A stretch of 33,963 bases of DNA from NCBI GenBank assembly GCA_007123715.1, contig SKKO01000260.1, positions 1-33,963 of the forward strand. Direction: 5' to 3'. The notes under the pieces were generated by a model. It had not been told where the DNA came from. It saw only the letters and a program-made list of their open reading frames with translations, and did not search any database. This document shows, piece by piece, positions 7,542 through 15,854 of this stretch. Position 1 is the first letter of the stretch; the number at the start of each line of letters is the position of its first letter. Source of the DNA: Balneolaceae bacterium (GTDB taxonomy: Bacteria > Bacteroidota > Rhodothermia > Balneolales > Balneolaceae). The translations under genes and the position numbers were made by a program.

Positions 7542-9956
7542 ATGTCAATGAGCAATAAACTAAACATATATCCCCCTGTAGCAATTCAGAAAATCGGTTA
7601 TGATGCCATTTTGCAGGCTACACTAAGAAAATGTTATACACCATACGGACGGGAATACCTGGAACGGTTATGGGCTTCAGCCGATAAAAAAATTGTAGAA
7701 GAACGGCTGGCTTGTACTTACGAGTGGAAAAAACTATTGGAAAGCGGTACATCTCATCCTTTATCGGCTGCCGAGGATATCAGAGAAGATATTAAACAAA
7801 GCAGGATTTTGGGCAGTGCTTTGCCGTTGGAGAGTTTTGTGATGATATTGCAGAATGCATGGCTGGCTCGTATCATCAAACAATTTTTTTCTAAACAGGA
7901 CGGCATTTATCCTCATTTAGAACAAATCGCAAATTATCTCGAAAACCTTAAACCTCTTGAAGAAGCAATACATAAAGTTGTAACAGATAGGGGTGAAATG
8001 CGTGATAATGCAAGCAGTGAATTAAAACTTATCCGCAGTAAAATAAACAGGGAAAAGAACAGGCTGCGGGATACCATTCAGCGTGTTATGAAAAGAGTAA
8101 TGCAGCAAGGTATGGCTTCAGACGAAGGCGCTACCATACGCAGCGGACGTATGGTAATACCTGTACAGGTGGAATTCAAACGCAAGATTGAAGGCTTTAT
8201 TCATGACGTATCCTCAAGCGGGCAAACCGTTTATATTGAGCCTGTTGAAGCACTGCAGATCAATAATGAAATACGGCAGCTCGAATCCGAAGAAAAACGC
8301 GAAATTGACCGAATTATCCGTGAATTAACTTCCGTTGTGCGTAAATACGCTGACGCTTTATCCATGAATACTGAACAGATTGCATTACTGGATGCTATTC
8401 ATTGCCGTGTGCAGATCGGGCTGGATTTCGAAGGCAGCGTTCCAGTGGTGTCACAGGACATGACACTCCGTCTGATTCATGCACGTAACCCTAACCTGCT
8501 TCTGAAAAATAAGAAAGTAAAGGAAACAGAACCGGTAATACCCTTAAACCTGCATCTTGACAAAGATGAACTCGGACTTATCATTACAGGCCCGAATGCA
8601 GGTGGCAAATCTGTAGCCATGAAAACAGCTGGTTTACTGAGTTGTATGCTGCAATGCGGATATCCAATACCTGTACAGCCTGATTCGGAACTTCCAATCA
8701 TTAATGGAATTTTTGTGGACGTAGGTGATGACCAATCCATAGAGAATGATTTGAGTACTTTTTCATCACGGCTGCTGTGGATGCGCAACACCCTATCGAA
8801 ACTGTTGCCGGGCTCACTGGTATTAATTGATGAGGCGGGTGCCGGAACCGATCCGGAAGAGGGAGGAGCACTTTTTCAGGCATTTGTTGAGGAGGTAATC
8901 AGCCGTAACAGCCGTGTGATTGTGACTACCCATCATGGTTCATTGAAGGTGTTTGCGCATAATCATCCAAATGTGGTAAACGGAGCAATGGAATTTAACC
9001 AGGATAACCTTGCCCCCACCTATCATTTCAAAAAAGGAATTCCTGGCAGCAGCTATGCATTCGAAATTGCTGACCGGATGAATCTGCCGGCAACCCTGAT
9101 GCAAACCGCAAGGACTTTATTGGGCGAAAAAAAGGACAGCATGGGTGACCTTCTCATAACCCTCGAGAAAAAAGTACAGGAATCAGATCTTCTTATTGCC
9201 GATTATCGCAAACGCCTTGCTGAGACTGAAAAACGTGAAAGAAACATTGCTGAACAAACATCCAATATTGAGAACAAACGAAAAAATATTCTTGAAAAAG
9301 CTTATCGCGATGCTGAAGATATACTGAAATCAGCCAACCGCAGAATAGAAGAAGCCGTTGAAAAAGTAGTAACGGAAGGCCGTGAGGACAAAGAAAAAAT
9401 TCGTGAGGCCAGAAATAGTATTAATGAAGCCAAATCAGAAATTCGATCCGGAAAAAAAGAATTCGACATTGAACAAGAAGAAGAAATTGTACGAAGCAAA
9501 GACATACCACATGTTGGTGATTACGTTGTAATTGGCGATGGAAACAGTATCGGAGAACTTGCTGAAATTTCCGGCAATAACGCCACCGTTTTAATGAATG
9601 GAATGCGTATCAAGTCCAAACTGAATAAACTGGTAAAAACGAACCGGCCAAAGAAAAAAGAAAAGATGTACGTCACCCGCAGCTACACAACGACGGGGGA
9701 CCTCGATTTGTCGGTAAAACCGAGATTAGACCTCCGGGGAATGCGTGGAGAGGATGCCATCAATGAACTTACCGTATACCTTGATAAAGCTGTTGCCCGC
9801 GGCCTCAAAACGGCCGAAATTATTCACGGTAAAGGCGAAGGTATTCTTCTGAAACTTGTACACGAGTACCTTGATAACAGAAAAGAAATAGAATCCTTCG
9901 ACATTGCTCCCTGGGAGAGTGGCGGAACTGGCTGTACTGTGGTAAACTTTAAGTAA
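7542..9956 (+). CDS. mutS2: Endonuclease MutS2
   Basis: MutS2 family protein of 804 residues from the ATG at 7542. The ORF track starts at a TTG at 7491; the added 17 residues do not look like family sequence, so an ATG (7542 or 7548) is preferred. Domains in order: core/lever helices, the MutS ATPase with Walker A 'GPNAGGKS' (residues 350-357), the family's 'SRLLWMRNTL' and Walker B 'LVLIDEAGAGTDPEEGGAL', a long charged coiled coil, and a C-terminal Smr domain with 'DLRGMRGEDAINEL' and 'IIHGKGEGIL'. The MutS mismatch-recognition domain is absent, as is normal for MutS2. Members act on branched DNA to limit homologous recombination, or on collided ribosomes; sequence alone does not decide which. 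The next gene begins 12 bp downstream. Confidence 0.96.
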   Translation: MSMSNKLNIYPPVAIQKIGYDAILQATLRKCYTPYGREYLERLWASADKKIVEERLACTYEWKKLLESGTSHPLSAAEDIREDIKQSRILGSALPLESFVMILQNAWLARIIKQFFSKQDGIYPHLEQIANYLENLKPLEEAIHKVVTDRGEMRDNASSELKLIRSKINREKNRLRDTIQRVMKRVMQQGMASDEGATIRSGRMVIPVQVEFKRKIEGFIHDVSSSGQTVYIEPVEALQINNEIRQLESEEKREIDRIIRELTSVVRKYADALSMNTEQIALLDAIHCRVQIGLDFEGSVPVVSQDMTLRLIHARNPNLLLKNKKVKETEPVIPLNLHLDKDELGLIITGPNAGGKSVAMKTAGLLSCMLQCGYPIPVQPDSELPIINGIFVDVGDDQSIENDLSTFSSRLLWMRNTLSKLLPGSLVLIDEAGAGTDPEEGGALFQAFVEEVISRNSRVIVTTHHGSLKVFAHNHPNVVNGAMEFNQDNLAPTYHFKKGIPGSSYAFEIADRMNLPATLMQTARTLLGEKKDSMGDLLITLEKKVQESDLLIADYRKRLAETEKRERNIAEQTSNIENKRKNILEKAYRDAEDILKSANRRIEEAVEKVVTEGREDKEKIREARNSINEAKSEIRSGKKEFDIEQEEEIVRSKDIPHVGDYVVIGDGNSIGELAEISGNNATVLMNGMRIKSKLNKLVKTNRPKKKEKMYVTRSYTTTGDLDLSVKPRLDLRGMRGEDAINELTVYLDKAVARGLKTAEIIHGKGEGILLKLVHEYLDNRKEIESFDIAPWESGGTGCTVVNFK

Positions 9957-9968
9957 GTAAATGATTTA

Positions 9969-10844
9969 ATGAAAGCACTTTTCCTTTTGCTCTTTTCTTT
10001 GCTTCTTACAGATTCCCTGCTTGCACAGCTCGTATCATGGCGGGATCTGATTGAAAGTGACCTGCCGGAACCAACTGTAAGGATACACTATGGAGAAGAC
10101 TCCCTGCAATTTGGTGAGTTATGGCTTCCAAAAGGGCCTGAAACTCACACTACGATTATCCTGATACACGGGGGTTGCTGGCTGAGCATGTACCCCGGCG
10201 TTGAGTTAATGCATCTAATGGCAAATGAACTGAGCAAGCATGGTTTTGCTGTCTGGAATTTAGAATATCGCAGAATCGGCCATGAAGGCGGTGGTTATCC
10301 CGGAACATTTCTCGACATTGCCAGAGGCGCTGATATTTTACCGACACTTGCCGTTGAGTACGGCCTCAATCTTGATCGTGTCATTTCCGCTGGCCACTCC
10401 GCTGGCGGACACCTGGCTACCTGGCTCGGTGCACGTAAAAATATTCCCACAGACAGTGCCCTGTACACGCCGAACCCGCTGGATGTTCATAAAATTATTT
10501 CCTTAGCAGGAATCAATGATTTGGTGAGATATGATTCCTATGGAGCCTCCACGTGTGGACGGGATACAGTAAAGAAACTGGTTGACAATGAACACCGCGG
10601 CGAAACTGCATTCCGGGATACCTCTCCGGCTGAACTACTCCCTCTGGGGGTACCGTTTGTGGAAATCAGCGCAGCCTTTGACACGCCTGTACCCCCATTT
10701 TTTGGGTATCATTTTGTTCATGCTGCAAAACAAAGTGGCGATATGGCAACTTTGATTTTACAAACAGATGCGGGCCATTTTGAAATGATCGCACCCTGGA
10801 GCAACGAATGGAAACAGGTATTGGAAATCTTTCAGTCCTTCTGA
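9969..10844 (+). CDS. Exported alpha/beta hydrolase (kynurenine formamidase/BD-FAE-like)
   Basis: A 291-residue protein with a signal peptide (MKALFLLLFSLLLTDSLLAQ) lacking a lipobox cysteine, so probably periplasmic. It has the 'IHGGCW' oxyanion motif (H67-W71) typical of kynurenine formamidase-like and HSL-like esterases, the nucleophile elbow 'AGHSAGGHLA' with S144, a probable acid at D238 ('AAFDTPVP') and histidine H270 ('DAGHFEM'). The triad is therefore complete. Export argues against a metabolic kynurenine formamidase and for an esterase acting on an extracytoplasmic ester. It starts 12 bp after mutS2 and may be read through from it, though no functional link is evident. Confidence 0.86.
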   Translation: MKALFLLLFSLLLTDSLLAQLVSWRDLIESDLPEPTVRIHYGEDSLQFGELWLPKGPETHTTIILIHGGCWLSMYPGVELMHLMANELSKHGFAVWNLEYRRIGHEGGGYPGTFLDIARGADILPTLAVEYGLNLDRVISAGHSAGGHLATWLGARKNIPTDSALYTPNPLDVHKIISLAGINDLVRYDSYGASTCGRDTVKKLVDNEHRGETAFRDTSPAELLPLGVPFVEISAAFDTPVPPFFGYHFVHAAKQSGDMATLILQTDAGHFEMIAPWSNEWKQVLEIFQSF

Positions 10845-11081
10845 CAGCATTAAAAGATGATGTTTTCAATGTGGATATTCATAACTTTGTAAATTGAACT
10901 ATTTATAAAAAGCTTACCCGACTAATTTTCCGTCTGATTTAATGTTGGTGTTCAATTCAAAATTGAAAAAAATGCATCGGTATCAGCAATGTTCGTATAC
11001 TTTTTTAAATGAAAGTCCGGATATTTCATTACTATTACACCTCTTTAATGTTAAAACTAAATCAAGAATCATTTTATCCTG

Positions 11082-11978
11082 ATGAGAATATCTATTTTCC
11101 TATTTACAGTTATTTTATTCATGAGTTGTTCTACAGAGGAGCATATGCAAGAATTCGATCTTCAGGGGCATCGTGGCGCAAGGGGCTTGCTGCCCGAAAA
11201 TACGATACCCGGTTTTTTGATTGCTATTGATCATGGTGTGAATACCATTGAATTCGACCTCGTTGTAACCAAAGACCGGCAGCTTCTCGTCTCACATGAA
11301 CCGTGGTTTCATCATCACATCAGTACAAAACCGGATGGCACACCGGTTACACCCGAAGAACAAATGGAATTCAACATCTTTGAGATGACTTATGAAGAGA
11401 CCCGCCAGTTTGATGTAGGAAAACGGGGGCACGTAAATTTCCCGGAACAACAGCCCATGGAAGTTACAAAGCCTCTCATGCGGGATGCAATCAGGGCAAT
11501 TGAGGTTTATGTTGAACAGCAGGGATTGGCACCGGTGTTTTATAACATAGAGACTAAAAGCAATCCGGATTTATACGGAATCATGTATCCTTATCCCGAG
11601 GAATATGCACAGTTGTTATATGATGAACTCATTTTCCTAAACCAGGAATTTGACCTCCTCGACCGAATCATCATACAATCATTTGATCCCGCCACACTGA
11701 TTCAATTACGCGGGCTCAATGACCGGATTGCACAGGCAATTCTTGTCTCGGGTGACGATTCCATTCAGAAATTAATCGATGCGCTGGGTTACACGCCGGA
11801 AATATGGAGTCCGAATTACAGATACGTAACCCGGGAAATTGTTACTGAAGCCCATACTAGAGGAATGAAAGTGATACCTTGGACAGTCAACAATATAGCA
11901 GAGATGCGCCTCTTGCTCGAAATGAATGTGGACGGCATCATAACCGATTACCCGGACAGTGCAGCAGTATTGCGTTAA
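11082..11978 (+). CDS. Glycerophosphodiester phosphodiesterase lipoprotein
   Basis: A 298-residue GDPD-family protein. The N terminus is a lipoprotein signal (MRISIFLFTVILFMSC, lipidated Cys16). The catalytic and metal-binding set is present: H30/R31 in 'QGHRGARG', 'LPENT' (37-41), E57/D59 in 'IEFDLVVT' and H72 in 'SHEP'. The C-terminal end shows the expected 'VIPWTVNNIAEMRLLLEMNVDGIITDYP'. It should hydrolyse glycerophosphodiesters to glycerol 3-phosphate and an alcohol, probably outside the cytoplasm. A 237-bp gap with a TAnnTTTG-like element (TAACTTTG at 10882) precedes it, though no matching -33 element was seen. The stop is followed at once by the DUF985 reading frame. Confidence 0.93.
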   Translation: MRISIFLFTVILFMSCSTEEHMQEFDLQGHRGARGLLPENTIPGFLIAIDHGVNTIEFDLVVTKDRQLLVSHEPWFHHHISTKPDGTPVTPEEQMEFNIFEMTYEETRQFDVGKRGHVNFPEQQPMEVTKPLMRDAIRAIEVYVEQQGLAPVFYNIETKSNPDLYGIMYPYPEEYAQLLYDELIFLNQEFDLLDRIIIQSFDPATLIQLRGLNDRIAQAILVSGDDSIQKLIDALGYTPEIWSPNYRYVTREIVTEAHTRGMKVIPWTVNNIAEMRLLLEMNVDGIITDYPDSAAVLR

Positions 11979-12004
11979 TTTTCACCGCTAAAAATTTATT
12001 TATC

Positions 12005-12529
12005 CTGAATCGTAAAGATCAACTAATTCAACAATTGCAGCTGCAGCCACACCCCGAGGGAGGCTATTTTTCAGAATCTTATAGAAGTACAACAACCCTA
12101 CGCAGTGGTGATAAGTTATTCCCGGATGGGCGGTGTTATAGCACCGCAATCTATTACCTTTTAGGCAGCGGTGATATCTCCCGTTTTCACCGCATCAGAT
12201 CAGATGAAGTATGGCACCACTATGAAGGCTCACCCATCACCATTCATATGATTCACGATGACGGGTTTTATGAAGCACAATATCTTGGAAAAGATCTCAT
12301 AAAATCACAGAAACCTCAGCTTGTGGTTCATGCCGGAATCTGGTTTGGCGCAACTGTGGATGAACCTGACAGTTTTGCCCTTTGTGGATGTACCGTTTCA
12401 CCGGGATTTGATTTCGCAGATTTTGAAATGGCCGATCGTAACAAAATGCTTCATGCGTTTCCGGAACATGAATCGATCATCCAGCAGTTACTGCCCGGTA
12501 GATTGAAGAAAAAGATCTTTGTAAACTGA
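12005..12529 (+). CDS. DUF985 (Cupin_5) family protein, non-ATG start
   Basis: The translation carries the clear DUF985/Cupin_5 signature: 'LQPHPEGGYFSESYRST', 'FHRIRSDEVWHHYEGSP', 'VVHAGIWFGAT' and 'GCTVSPGFDFADF'. These are cupin barrels of unknown substrate. The family normally has about ten residues before 'PHPEGGY'. No in-frame ATG or GTG exists there. The ORF-track start (TTG at 11879) would place 100 bp inside the GDPD gene. CTG at 12005 gives a family-like N terminus (174 residues); an ATT at 11978, sharing the A of the GDPD stop codon (TAATT), gives 183. The start given is therefore a best guess. Family assignment is firm, and the gene probably shares the GDPD transcript. Confidence 0.8.
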   Translation: MNRKDQLIQQLQLQPHPEGGYFSESYRSTTTLRSGDKLFPDGRCYSTAIYYLLGSGDISRFHRIRSDEVWHHYEGSPITIHMIHDDGFYEAQYLGKDLIKSQKPQLVVHAGIWFGATVDEPDSFALCGCTVSPGFDFADFEMADRNKMLHAFPEHESIIQQLLPGRLKKKIFVN

Positions 12530-12735
12530 GTCAAATGCTCCATTGTGAGGGATTGTTACGCAAAACATGCATCCCGTACCCCTCAACACTTCCATAACCG
12601 CCAGTTGCTGTCGGTCTGCCCCCCATTAGTTATCCTGCCTTTAAACCCAACACCTGTCCCTTGAAGCTATATCGAAATGTGGGAGTTTTAAACTAATTAG
12701 ACCTTATTTTTTTGCCGATACAAATCAACCTGAAC

Positions 12736-13896
12736 TTAAAAAATATAACCTGCACCAAAATAAATCCTGAAGCTTTCATCCGAAATACCAATATCTCCGC
12801 GGACAAAAAAATCAGGACTGATGATTGATATCACACCACCAACCCCAAAGCTGTGTTTCCAGTTGTCAAACAGGCGGTTATCATCAAACTCGGAGAAAAC
12901 CCGCCCGGAATCCCAGAAAATCTGGGCACCAAGCCGTAACCGGTCATCTAAAAGAGTAAAAAGCCAGCTCCTTAATTCGAGCATATTTAAAACAGAACTG
13001 TCTCCTCTGAACCGGTTCAAATGGTAGCCTCTCAGCCCTTTTTCGTTTCCAATAATAGATTGAGCCCAAAATGGTGCATCACCAAAAATATGCTCTGCTT
13101 TAAAGTAATGGGCTAAAGTTATTCGGGGTATAATTGGAATAAAATGACGAAGTTCGCCGCTTAAACCTGCAAAAGTATAATCACTTCCCACAATCGGAGT
13201 ACTCACATTGAAATCAGCCTGATAACGGATTCCTCTAACAGGAGAAAACTCACTGTTTCGGTTATCGGCCACAACTCCCATTTCCAGTCTATTTACCCAT
13301 TTCTTGTCTGTTCCAAAGGGAGTTTCCTGAGAAAAAAGAGTGGGTTCATCAAGAGGTTTGCTGTTAACATACCAAAGGGTACCACCTCCAATCAGGTCGA
13401 TAATGCCCTTTTGGCCGAACGCCCCAATCGTGTATCTTCCCTGGAACTGTAAATAAATCTCCCTGTTTTCGTAAAAATAAAATTCGTTATCGAATAACTC
13501 ACTTCCAAACCCGGTATTATTCCCTATTCCAAAGTACCTTGCCTGCCGTTCCCTCCTCCCGATAAAATCAATTTTGCTCCGAATGGATGTCCCGAATGTA
13601 CGTACTCTCTCATATTCCATCTGTGAGTTGATGGTGCCTTTGGTCGAAATGGTAAAATCAGCTTTGGTATTACTTAAAAAAGGTAAAACATGAACACCAT
13701 AATTAATCCTCTGTACAAACCCTCCCCCCAAAAAACCCTGGTCTGAGGTATAAGCGGCAAGGGGAAAAACCGAGTAATAACTGCCCACCCTTGAGTCTGT
13801 AGGTTCAGGCCGGCCATTACCGGTTTCAGAGGGGATAACCTGTGAAGATGATACAGCCGGAATAAGGACTAGCATAAAGACAGTCAACAACCTCAT
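12736..13896 (-). CDS. Omp85/surface-antigen (D15)-type outer-membrane barrel without POTRA domains
   Basis: A 386-residue protein with a signal peptide (MRLLTVFMLVLIPAVSSSQ) and alternating-residue beta strands throughout, ending in an aromatic residue ('FGAGYIF'), as expected for a BAM substrate. The Omp85 loop-6 signature is visible as 'LRGYHLNRFRGDS' (from residue 288), preceded by strands such as 'MGVVADNRNSEFSPVRGIRYQADF'. BamA/TamA proteins carry N-terminal POTRA domains, but only ~30 residues separate the signal peptide from the barrel here. It therefore belongs to the short, POTRA-less surface-antigen group, for which transport roles are not settled. Its ATG directly follows the TGA of the AhpD-like gene, with no spacer. 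Confidence 0.88.
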   Translation of the reverse strand: MRLLTVFMLVLIPAVSSSQVIPSETGNGRPEPTDSRVGSYYSVFPLAAYTSDQGFLGGGFVQRINYGVHVLPFLSNTKADFTISTKGTINSQMEYERVRTFGTSIRSKIDFIGRRERQARYFGIGNNTGFGSELFDNEFYFYENREIYLQFQGRYTIGAFGQKGIIDLIGGGTLWYVNSKPLDEPTLFSQETPFGTDKKWVNRLEMGVVADNRNSEFSPVRGIRYQADFNVSTPIVGSDYTFAGLSGELRHFIPIIPRITLAHYFKAEHIFGDAPFWAQSIIGNEKGLRGYHLNRFRGDSSVLNMLELRSWLFTLLDDRLRLGAQIFWDSGRVFSEFDDNRLFDNWKHSFGVGGVISIISPDFFVRGDIGISDESFRIYFGAGYIF

Positions 13897-14259
13897 TCAG
13901 AGCATGCCCTCCTTCTCCAGTATTTCAATGGTTGCCACTGCATGGCGAAAATGGGGAATTACGATGCTTCCCCCTACAATCAGTGCCACATTGAGCGCAT
14001 CCACAATTTCTTCTTTCGAAGAGCCGGTTTTGGCACATTGCTCCAGATGATAATCGATACAGTCATTGCATCTGAGTACTGCGGAAGCCACCAGCCCTAA
14101 AAGTTCTTTTGTTTTTGATGGAAGAGCTCCGTCTTTATATGTATTTGCATCCATGTTGAAAAAACGCTTAATTCCAAGATGATCAAGACCCATCACCTTT
14201 TTATTCATCATTTCGCGATTTTTTCTAAATTCCTGGAGGCTGCTTGTATTTATAGACAT
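13897..14259 (-). CDS. Carboxymuconolactone decarboxylase/AhpD-like protein
   Basis: A 120-residue all-helical protein of the CMD/AhpD family. It has the exact AhpD-type motif E-x11-C-x2-C-x3-H: E52, C64, C67 and H71 in 'ELLGLVASAVLRCNDCIDYH'. This arrangement is the redox/proton-relay site of AhpD-like alkylhydroperoxidases and is absent from true 4-carboxymuconolactone decarboxylases, so a peroxidase or disulfide-relay role is more likely. The downstream barrel gene starts immediately after its stop, suggesting one transcript. No AhpC is in the window. Confidence 0.9.
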   Translation of the reverse strand: MSINTSSLQEFRKNREMMNKKVMGLDHLGIKRFFNMDANTYKDGALPSKTKELLGLVASAVLRCNDCIDYHLEQCAKTGSSKEEIVDALNVALIVGGSIVIPHFRHAVATIEILEKEGML

Positions 14260-14322
14260 ATTCCGCTTTATTTACACAAAACTTTAATTCATTGCACAAG
14301 GCTAAGGTAAGCATTTCAATAA

Positions 14323-15825
14323 TTGTTTCGCAGGGGCAGATCATATAAACACAAACTCGCAGCGATGGGCGATAGTATGGCCCAAGGATTTAAAAATGGG
14401 GGGATCTACAGAACCGACCTCAGCTTCCCTGCGCTTATAGCCCGTTCTATGGGAATAATTCCCGGATTTCAAATACCATCTTTTTCAGCTCAGGCCGGAA
14501 TTCCGATCAATATTGAGATACTGGTGAGATCACTGGCTGAAAAATATGGCAATGAACTTTCTTTAGGTAATTCCGTTTCTGCGGCAAGGGAACTTTACCG
14601 TACTCTCCGCCGAATTAAATCGTACTGGGAAGGTCACTTAAAATCCTTAAAGATTGAACAGCATACCCCTTTTCACAACCAGGCAGTGTGGGGACTCTCA
14701 ATCAGCGATACCATGCTGATGACTGAAAAATATTGCCGTGAGCACATTTTAAATTACAAACCAAAATATTCGGTATTCAATGTGTTACCGGATAATGCTA
14801 TGTATACCACTGCAAGGCTTGTCCTCAATCCAGCTTTCAATCCGTTAATGGAAAACAACTCTATGACAGATAATATCAGGCTGTTAAGTGATGACGGTGG
14901 CATTGAAAACCTGATAGTGTGTATCGGGCACAACAATATTGTTGGTGCAGTAACAAGGCTGGCTATCATCATGTCGGAAGAGAGTGATGTAAACACAATC
15001 TACGAAAATAGAAAATGCACAGTATTTCGTCCCGATCACTTTAAAAGGGAACTGGAGGCACTTTATGTGTGCATTTCAAAAATGAATACCAAACATGTGT
15101 ATGTACCTACAATCCCCTATGTAACCATTCCACCTGCCATTAGGGGTATTCATGCCGACAAAACAAGAAAAGGGCCTGGTTACTTTGACTATTATACCCG
15201 CTTCTGGATTTGGGATGAAGATTTTGACCCGGAAAAACATCCCCATCTAACCAAAGACCAGGCCATCTTTCTGGACCAGGTGGTAGACCGCTATAATGAA
15301 ATCATTCGCAGTCTGGCCTATAAATTTGATTTCTGTGTGGTACCCGTCCACAAATACGTAGCTGCAGCAGCGAGAAGAAGATTGGGAAATATTGAATTAC
15401 AGCCCTACCCTCCTGCTTTTTTGGATGCGCTCAAAAAGAATCCTAAAACAGGCTATATGATAAATGACCAGGGTTTGCCGAAAATATCTACCGATTATCT
15501 CCGGCTCGATAATGAAACGGGACTCATCGATCGGGGGGGTATATTTAGTCTCGACGGTTTGCATCCCAGTACGATTGGATACGGGCTAATCGCTAATATG
15601 TATCAAAATAGTATGGTAAAGCGGGGGGTAAAATTTGACAAGCCATTCGACTGGGATTATGTTATTGAGAATGACACGCTGGTTACAGATCCTCCTCCAC
15701 TTTTGCACAATTTACGGTTACTGCTTCGTTTTTTGGCCATGGGCCGGCAGGAACGCCTCACTTTTCTGGGGAAAAATGTTCTTGAGCTTTTACTTGAATC
15801 TTTTTCCCCGCGCCCAAATATTTAA
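14323..15825 (+). CDS. SGNH/GDSL hydrolase-like protein, TTG start
   Basis: A 500-residue protein with SGNH hydrolase landmarks: the block I nucleophile in 'MGDSMAQGF' (S18), a block III-like 'GHNNI' (N204 or N205), and block V 'SLDGLHPSTIGYG' (D411, H414). The domain is stretched over ~420 residues, much longer than the usual ~200, because of large helical insertions. No signal peptide is visible. The start is a TTG right after an in-frame TAA; the next ATG (residue 15) would remove the first beta strand leading into GDS, so TTG is preferred. A lipid or ester substrate is plausible but unidentified. It is divergent from the AhpD-like gene by 63 bp and converges on hemG. Confidence 0.72.
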   Translation: MFRRGRSYKHKLAAMGDSMAQGFKNGGIYRTDLSFPALIARSMGIIPGFQIPSFSAQAGIPINIEILVRSLAEKYGNELSLGNSVSAARELYRTLRRIKSYWEGHLKSLKIEQHTPFHNQAVWGLSISDTMLMTEKYCREHILNYKPKYSVFNVLPDNAMYTTARLVLNPAFNPLMENNSMTDNIRLLSDDGGIENLIVCIGHNNIVGAVTRLAIIMSEESDVNTIYENRKCTVFRPDHFKRELEALYVCISKMNTKHVYVPTIPYVTIPPAIRGIHADKTRKGPGYFDYYTRFWIWDEDFDPEKHPHLTKDQAIFLDQVVDRYNEIIRSLAYKFDFCVVPVHKYVAAAARRRLGNIELQPYPPAFLDALKKNPKTGYMINDQGLPKISTDYLRLDNETGLIDRGGIFSLDGLHPSTIGYGLIANMYQNSMVKRGVKFDKPFDWDYVIENDTLVTDPPPLLHNLRLLLRFLAMGRQERLTFLGKNVLELLLESFSPRPNI

Positions 15826-15854
15826 TTCTTGACGTACCTTCAACTATTTGGGTA

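Noticed and set aside
11009-11230. 73-residue plus-strand ORF ahead of the GDPD gene
   Set aside because: It runs into the GDPD coding region in another frame and has no recognisable motif; the GDPD signal peptide and catalytic motifs are clear.
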